From: Candidatus Omnitrophota bacterium | GTDB taxonomy: Bacteria; Omnitrophota; Gorgyraeia; Gygaellales; Profunditerraquicolaceae | Direction: 5' to 3' | Length of the DNA: 8,481 nt | Assembly (NCBI GenBank): GCA_020061545.1 | Contig: JAGUYA010000141.1 | Span: forward strand, 1-8,481 | Part shown: in pieces, positions 5,725-8,481 of the stretch | Layout: each line of letters starts with the position of its first letter | How positions within the stretch are numbered: the first letter of the stretch is position 1 | Notes under the pieces: model-generated | Seen by the model: the letters and a program-made list of their open reading frames with translations, nothing else | Databases searched by the model: none | What the model was told of the DNA's origin: nothing | Position numbers and translations under genes: made by a program

Positions 5725-6352
5725 CTTCTCCTCCCTTTTTCAATATTTCAATTACTTCCTCATCCGAAACATCGTACCAGTTCCGGTAAACCTCAGCCAC
5801 GGCCTGGAAAAAAGGCGGGTTCTCAAGTATTATAACCTCGTCAACAATAGACTTCAACTGTTCTTGCATCTGCCTGCTTGACACCGGTGCTGCAACGATA
5901 ATCTTCTTTACCTTTCTGTTCTTACAAAGCTGCACAGAAGCAAACATTGTTGAACCCATCGCTATGCCGTCATCTACGAGAATAACAGTTTTGTCTTTTA
6001 ACTCAGGCAGATCCTTTCCTTTTCTTAATACCCTTATGCGCCTCTTAATCTCTTCTTCATGCTTACGTAGTATTTTACTAATCTCTGCCTGCGAAAACAT
6101 TCTTTGTGCAAAATCAAAAATAAACGTACTTCCGTCTTCAGCAACCGCGCCGAAACCCGATTCGGGATTGTCGGGAAAAGGAAACTTTCTTGCAATTACA
6201 ACAGAGAATCTCGCATTAAGGTATTTGGCAACCTCATACCCTACTTCAACCCCGCCTTTTGGTATCGCCAAGACTATAACATCTTCTTTATCTTTATAAT
6301 CTTTTAGCGCTACAGCCAGTTTTTGGCCTGCATCTTTCCTGTCTTCAAACAT
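5708..6352 (-). CDS. Predicted phosphoribosyltransferase (COG1926 type)
   Basis: A 214-aa type I phosphoribosyltransferase fold protein. Seen: the PRPP-binding loop VILVDDGIAMGST (123-135) with its Asp-Asp pair, the early VIVLAIPKGGVEVGYEVA segment (25-42), typical of this group and supplying the pyrophosphate loop, and RKFPFPDNPESGFGAVAEDG (55-74), matching the conserved KxxxPxxPExxxGAVAEDG pattern. The family is widespread but its base substrate is not known to me. ATG 6352 is the start; the nearest purine-rich motif (AAGGGA) lies about 15 nt upstream, so initiation is weakly marked. It follows the GemA-like gene after 28 bp. Its last codons hold the Shine-Dalgarno and start of the small basic ORF. 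Family assignment is firm; function in the cell is open. Confidence 0.9.
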   Translation of the reverse strand: MFEDRKDAGQKLAVALKDYKDKEDVIVLAIPKGGVEVGYEVAKYLNARFSVVIARKFPFPDNPESGFGAVAEDGSTFIFDFAQRMFSQAEISKILRKHEEEIKRRIRVLRKGKDLPELKDKTVILVDDGIAMGSTMFASVQLCKNRKVKKIIVAAPVSSRQMQEQLKSIVDEVIILENPPFFQAVAEVYRNWYDVSDEEVIEILKKGGEDVKKS

Positions 6353-6380
6353 TTGTAAAAATAGAAACGTCCCTTGGTTT

Positions 6381-6758
6381 TTATTTATCTATTTTCTGAT
6401 GTTGCATAATATTCTTGAGAGATTCAATCGCTCCCATAGCTTCTTTTTTTGTTAGTTGGTCAACTTTGGATTTGTGGTAATATTTGTGTAAAAAATTATT
6501 GAGATGTCCTTCAAGCCAGCCGAGCTCTTTAGCAAGATATTTAATATACAACTTCTGTCTTATGGTTAAACCAAATGGATTGACTTGGTAATATTTGCTG
6601 CGCACAAAGTAGTTCATCAACTTCCTGAATTTTACATCGTCTAGCTCCTTGGCACTGTTTACCCCCGCTATCCTTCGCAGGACGTTCCTGTATTCGACGT
6701 CACTAAGTTGGAGTTCTTTCTTGACAATATGTATAACCGCCAATTTCTTTCTATCCAT
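6381..6758 (-). CDS. GemA / phage Mu gp16-like protein (DUF1018)
   Basis: A 125-aa helical protein resembling the DUF1018 family named for phage Mu gp16/GemA, a regulator reported to affect host gene expression and DNA supercoiling. The family layout is recognisable: KLAVIHIVKKELQLSDVEYRNVL (5-27), matching the KxxIHIaKkxLgLdddxYRxxL opening; a GVNSAKELDD segment (32-41); LTIRQKLYIKYLAKELGW (64-81), matching the T.xQ.xkIxxLarelGW segment; and LTKKEAMGAIESLK (102-115), matching LTkxEAxxlIdxLk. No other phage gene is visible, so this is a stand-alone chromosomal copy. ATG 6758 is the start, with only a weak ribosome-binding signal. The 77-bp gap upstream shows no clear promoter or terminator. 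It may have been co-opted from a Mu-like prophage or belong to a host-borne branch of the family. Confidence 0.78.
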   Translation of the reverse strand: MDRKKLAVIHIVKKELQLSDVEYRNVLRRIAGVNSAKELDDVKFRKLMNYFVRSKYYQVNPFGLTIRQKLYIKYLAKELGWLEGHLNNFLHKYYHKSKVDQLTKKEAMGAIESLKNIMQHQKIDK

Positions 6759-6835
6759 TTCAAGAATACTATTGTTATTTATCCTATAAGAACATCTTTA
6801 AACTTTAAGAATCCTCAAGCAGCCAATCTTTAAAT

Positions 6836-7681
6836 TCAATCCCACCCTATTAGATATTGTTCTACGCATTCTGCCAACTCAAGAACTCTATATCCGCCTT
6901 CTAAAACAGAAAATGCAGGTTTCTTAAGAGAAGAAATTAAACTGGATATCTTAGCAAAAGTCTTCTTTTCTAAATTAAAATTGGTCAGAGGGTCGTTCTT
7001 ATAAGTATCAAAACCCGCTGATACTGCGATTAACTCTGGTTGAAAGTTTTTTGCTTCTTCAATTGCCTTTTTAAATATATTAAGGTATTCTTCCTCGTCC
7101 GTTCCCGCAGGCAAAGGAAAATTTAAACAATTTTTTATGGATTTAAGTCCTGTTCCTGGATAGAGCGGGCTCTGATGTAAAGAAATATATAAAACTCTTT
7201 CGTCCCCTAAAAAGATATCCTGGGTGCCGTTTCCATGGTGGCAGTCTATATCAATTATAGCCGCTTTTTTTACAGTATCTAAAGCTTTACTTATCGCCAC
7301 CGCAATATTATTAAAATAACAGAACCCGCCTGCAGAGTATCTGGTCGCATGATGGCCGGGTGGACGCACCAGAGAAAAAGCAGTTTTATTATTTAAAGCC
7401 AGCTCCTGCGCTTTTATAGCTGCACCGCAGGAAAGCAGGGCATATTCAAACATCTTTTTAGAGTTCGGGGTATCGGGGTCTAAAAATTCTCCGTTTTTAA
7501 CTTTCTCTACCAAATCACTGCTGTGGATTCTTAAAATATCTTCTTCCTTAGCAGGTTCTGGTTCTATGAATTCCCATTCTTTTTCCTTTAAAAGATTATA
7601 GATACTTTTTAGCCTTTGTGGAGACTCAGGATGTCCGGGAAATTCATAATCGAAGCATCGTTTAGAGAATATAATTTTCAT
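6836..7681 (-). CDS. Histone deacetylase family amidohydrolase (AcuC / class II-like)
   Basis: A 281-aa arginase/deacetylase-fold hydrolase. Catalytic features are complete: RPPGHHA (106-112) with the His110-His111 pair, GGFCYFNNIAVA (118-129), the zinc site DIDCHHGNGTQ (144-154) giving Asp146 and His148, SAGFD (221-225) giving Asp225, and EGGYR (261-265) whose Tyr264 matches the transition-state Tyr. An active enzyme is expected. Bacterial relatives deacetylate small molecules such as acetylpolyamines or proteins such as acetyl-CoA synthetase; no acs or polyamine gene is near, so the substrate is open. The N-terminus (MKIIFSKRCFDYEFPGHPESPQR) is complete, with the usual HPE-P-RL substrate-loop motif. 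ATG 7681 overlaps the TGA of the TPR gene as ATGA, so the two proteins are translationally coupled. At about 280 aa it is a compact member. Confidence 0.95.
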   Translation of the reverse strand: MKIIFSKRCFDYEFPGHPESPQRLKSIYNLLKEKEWEFIEPEPAKEEDILRIHSSDLVEKVKNGEFLDPDTPNSKKMFEYALLSCGAAIKAQELALNNKTAFSLVRPPGHHATRYSAGGFCYFNNIAVAISKALDTVKKAAIIDIDCHHGNGTQDIFLGDERVLYISLHQSPLYPGTGLKSIKNCLNFPLPAGTDEEEYLNIFKKAIEEAKNFQPELIAVSAGFDTYKNDPLTNFNLEKKTFAKISSLISSLKKPAFSVLEGGYRVLELAECVEQYLIGWD

Positions 7682-8058
7682 ACAGTCTTCTTAAAACCTC
7701 TCCATTTTGAGAATAAGTCTTTATAGCGGGGGTCTTTTTTAATAAAATCAAGATCCGGGTCTTTTTCCATAAAGACGAAATCACGATAACCTAACTGGAT
7801 GGCTTTTCTAAGAGCCTCAAGACACAAATCAGCCATTTTAAGCAGGGAATAGCTACAGGCAAGATTATAGTGCACAACAGGCTCATCCGGTTTCAATTGC
7901 ACCAGTCTTTGGTCAATCTTAAGACCGTCTTCATAGCGGCCCCTTTTGGTATAAGCATCGCCTAAGGCAATAAGCGCCTCAACAAAATCAGGATTCTTTT
8001 TAAGGAGATTCTCAAAAAAGGTTATCTGGAAATCAAGGTCTTCCTGTTCAAAAGCCAT
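7678..8058 (-). CDS. TPR-repeat protein coupled to the deacetylase
   Basis: A 126-aa soluble protein made mainly of tetratricopeptide repeats: a degenerate helix pair at about 8-26, clear repeats at about 27-60 (FVEALIALGDAYTKRGRYEDGLKIDQ) and 61-94 (PVVHYNLACSYSLLKMADLCLEALRKAI), then a short capping region with the LGYRDFVFMEKDPDLDFIKKDPRY pattern (88-111) that often closes bacterial TPR modules. TPRs act as protein-binding scaffolds. Its stop overlaps the deacetylase start (ATGA), so a joint role, such as guiding the enzyme to a protein substrate, is a reasonable inference. ATG 8058 is supported by AAGGA about 8-10 nt upstream. It begins 25 bp after the DUF2784-like gene. Confidence 0.9.
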   Translation of the reverse strand: MAFEQEDLDFQITFFENLLKKNPDFVEALIALGDAYTKRGRYEDGLKIDQRLVQLKPDEPVVHYNLACSYSLLKMADLCLEALRKAIQLGYRDFVFMEKDPDLDFIKKDPRYKDLFSKWRGFKKTV

Positions 8059-8083
8059 CCTGCAAATCCTTCGGCCTATTAAC

Positions 8084-8467
8084 TCATTTAAACTTTATTT
8101 TAAATATCCGCTTTAAATTCTGCGGCGGCTTGATTATAAAAATAACTACGGTTGAGACCGCAATAATTGTTGTGGGTATCTGAATTATTAACGGATTAAG
8201 CTCTGGATAGACTAATTTTTGAGCATAATGAACCATAAACGAGCCAGGATATATTAAATTTGGATCATATTTTGCGGCCAGGGTATTTTCCCATATCGTA
8301 AGCGGGCAATATTTACCCATAATAGCCAAAAGACTAACATAAACTATCCCAAAAAGATGTAGGACCCTAAAAAACATCCAATCAAAAATATTTTTCCTCC
8401 AGAAACCACACACTGTAATGACATCTTTCCCTTCATTTTTAGTTGTGCCTTTCTCATCTCTTAACAT
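8084..8467 (-). CDS. DUF2784-like small membrane protein, possibly 5'-incomplete
   Basis: A 127-aa protein whose middle matches the DUF2784 pattern: FRVLHLFGIVYVSLLAIMG (33-51, membrane helix), then YCPLTIWEN (53-61), GSFMVHYAQKLVYPE (75-89) and a C-terminal helix at about 93-112 followed by a basic tail. The family has no known function. Members usually have another transmembrane helix before the one preceding CPLT; here the first 30 residues are polar (MLRDEKGTTKNEGKD...) and contain none. So the real start may be later (ATG 8377 gives 97 aa), the gene may be a shortened or broken copy, or the reading frame may continue upstream, as no in-frame stop occurs between ATG 8467 and the window edge at 8481. 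A GGAGG at about 8398-8402, upstream of the later start, is too far away to settle this. Confidence 0.72.
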   Translation of the reverse strand: MLRDEKGTTKNEGKDVITVCGFWRKNIFDWMFFRVLHLFGIVYVSLLAIMGKYCPLTIWENTLAAKYDPNLIYPGSFMVHYAQKLVYPELNPLIIQIPTTIIAVSTVVIFIIKPPQNLKRIFKIKFK

Positions 8468-8481
8468 CGGAACGAACCTAA

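Noticed and set aside
5964..6299. 111-codon open frame on the plus strand opposite the phosphoribosyltransferase
   Set aside because: Antisense shadow of a gene with clear catalytic motifs; no domain or ribosome-binding signal seen.
6798..6835. Short reading frame after the deacetylase stop (ending FKDWLLEDS)
   Set aside because: It looks protein-like but is only about a dozen codons, has no usable start, and a stop lies just upstream; chance is more likely.
8344..8457. 37-codon alternative frame inside the DUF2784-like gene
   Set aside because: It is entirely contained in the DUF2784-like gene, lacks family motifs, and does not supply the missing first helix.
1..8481. Defence island, prophage, CRISPR or toxin-antitoxin system
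   Set aside because: No nuclease, transposase, integrase, regularly spaced repeats or toxin-antitoxin gene pair is visible; the GemA-like gene alone does not make a prophage.

Overview
The window reads as one long, co-directional, tightly packed gene block on the minus strand of an AT-rich bacterial chromosome. All 14 protein-coding genes I can support lie on that strand, and most gaps are under 80 bp. Gene pairs meet at ATGA stop/start overlaps (TPR/deacetylase, HhH protein/rtcA) or short spacers, so much of the block is probably polycistronic. I see no rRNA, tRNA, CRISPR array or insertion sequence. The mix of bacterial families (SixA-type phosphatase, DUF2784, GemA/Mu gp16-like, COG1926 phosphoribosyltransferase) with families often found in archaea and deep-branching uncultured bacteria (archaemetzincin, RtcA, THEP1-type NTPase, PflA-like radical SAM) suggests an uncultured bacterial lineage, for example an Omnitrophota-like candidate phylum. 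That placement is inference; no phylogenetic marker is present.

Layout in transcription order (high to low coordinate): a short DUF2784-like membrane protein (8084-8467); a TPR protein translationally coupled to a histone-deacetylase-family hydrolase (7678-8058, 6836-7681); a small GemA/Mu gp16-like protein (6381-6758); a predicted phosphoribosyltransferase (5708-6352); a 30-codon, very basic small ORF overlapping its end (5632-5724); a putatively exported archaemetzincin-like protease (5030-5623). A 130-bp gap with nested inverted repeats follows (about 4920-5020). Next come a THEP1-type NTPase (4384-4899); an eight-helix membrane protein of unknown function (3410-4297); a SixA-like phosphatase overlapping it by 49 nt (3000-3458); a helix-hairpin-helix protein (2510-2965) coupled to an RNA 3'-phosphate cyclase (1449-2513); a cysteine-rich PflA-like radical SAM protein (393-1439); and the N-terminal part of a second radical SAM protein cut by the window edge (1-387).

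No single pathway links all these genes. The most suggestive local units are the HhH-RtcA pair (possible nucleic-acid end processing, with a cyclase variant that lacks the usual metal-binding Glu), the TPR-deacetylase pair, the tandem radical SAM genes, and the phosphoribosyltransferase/mini-ORF/metalloprotease cluster. I do not see proof of a new defence or mobile system. The strongest candidates for undescribed biology are the atypical HhH-RtcA pair, the basic 30-aa ORF and the composite palindromic element.
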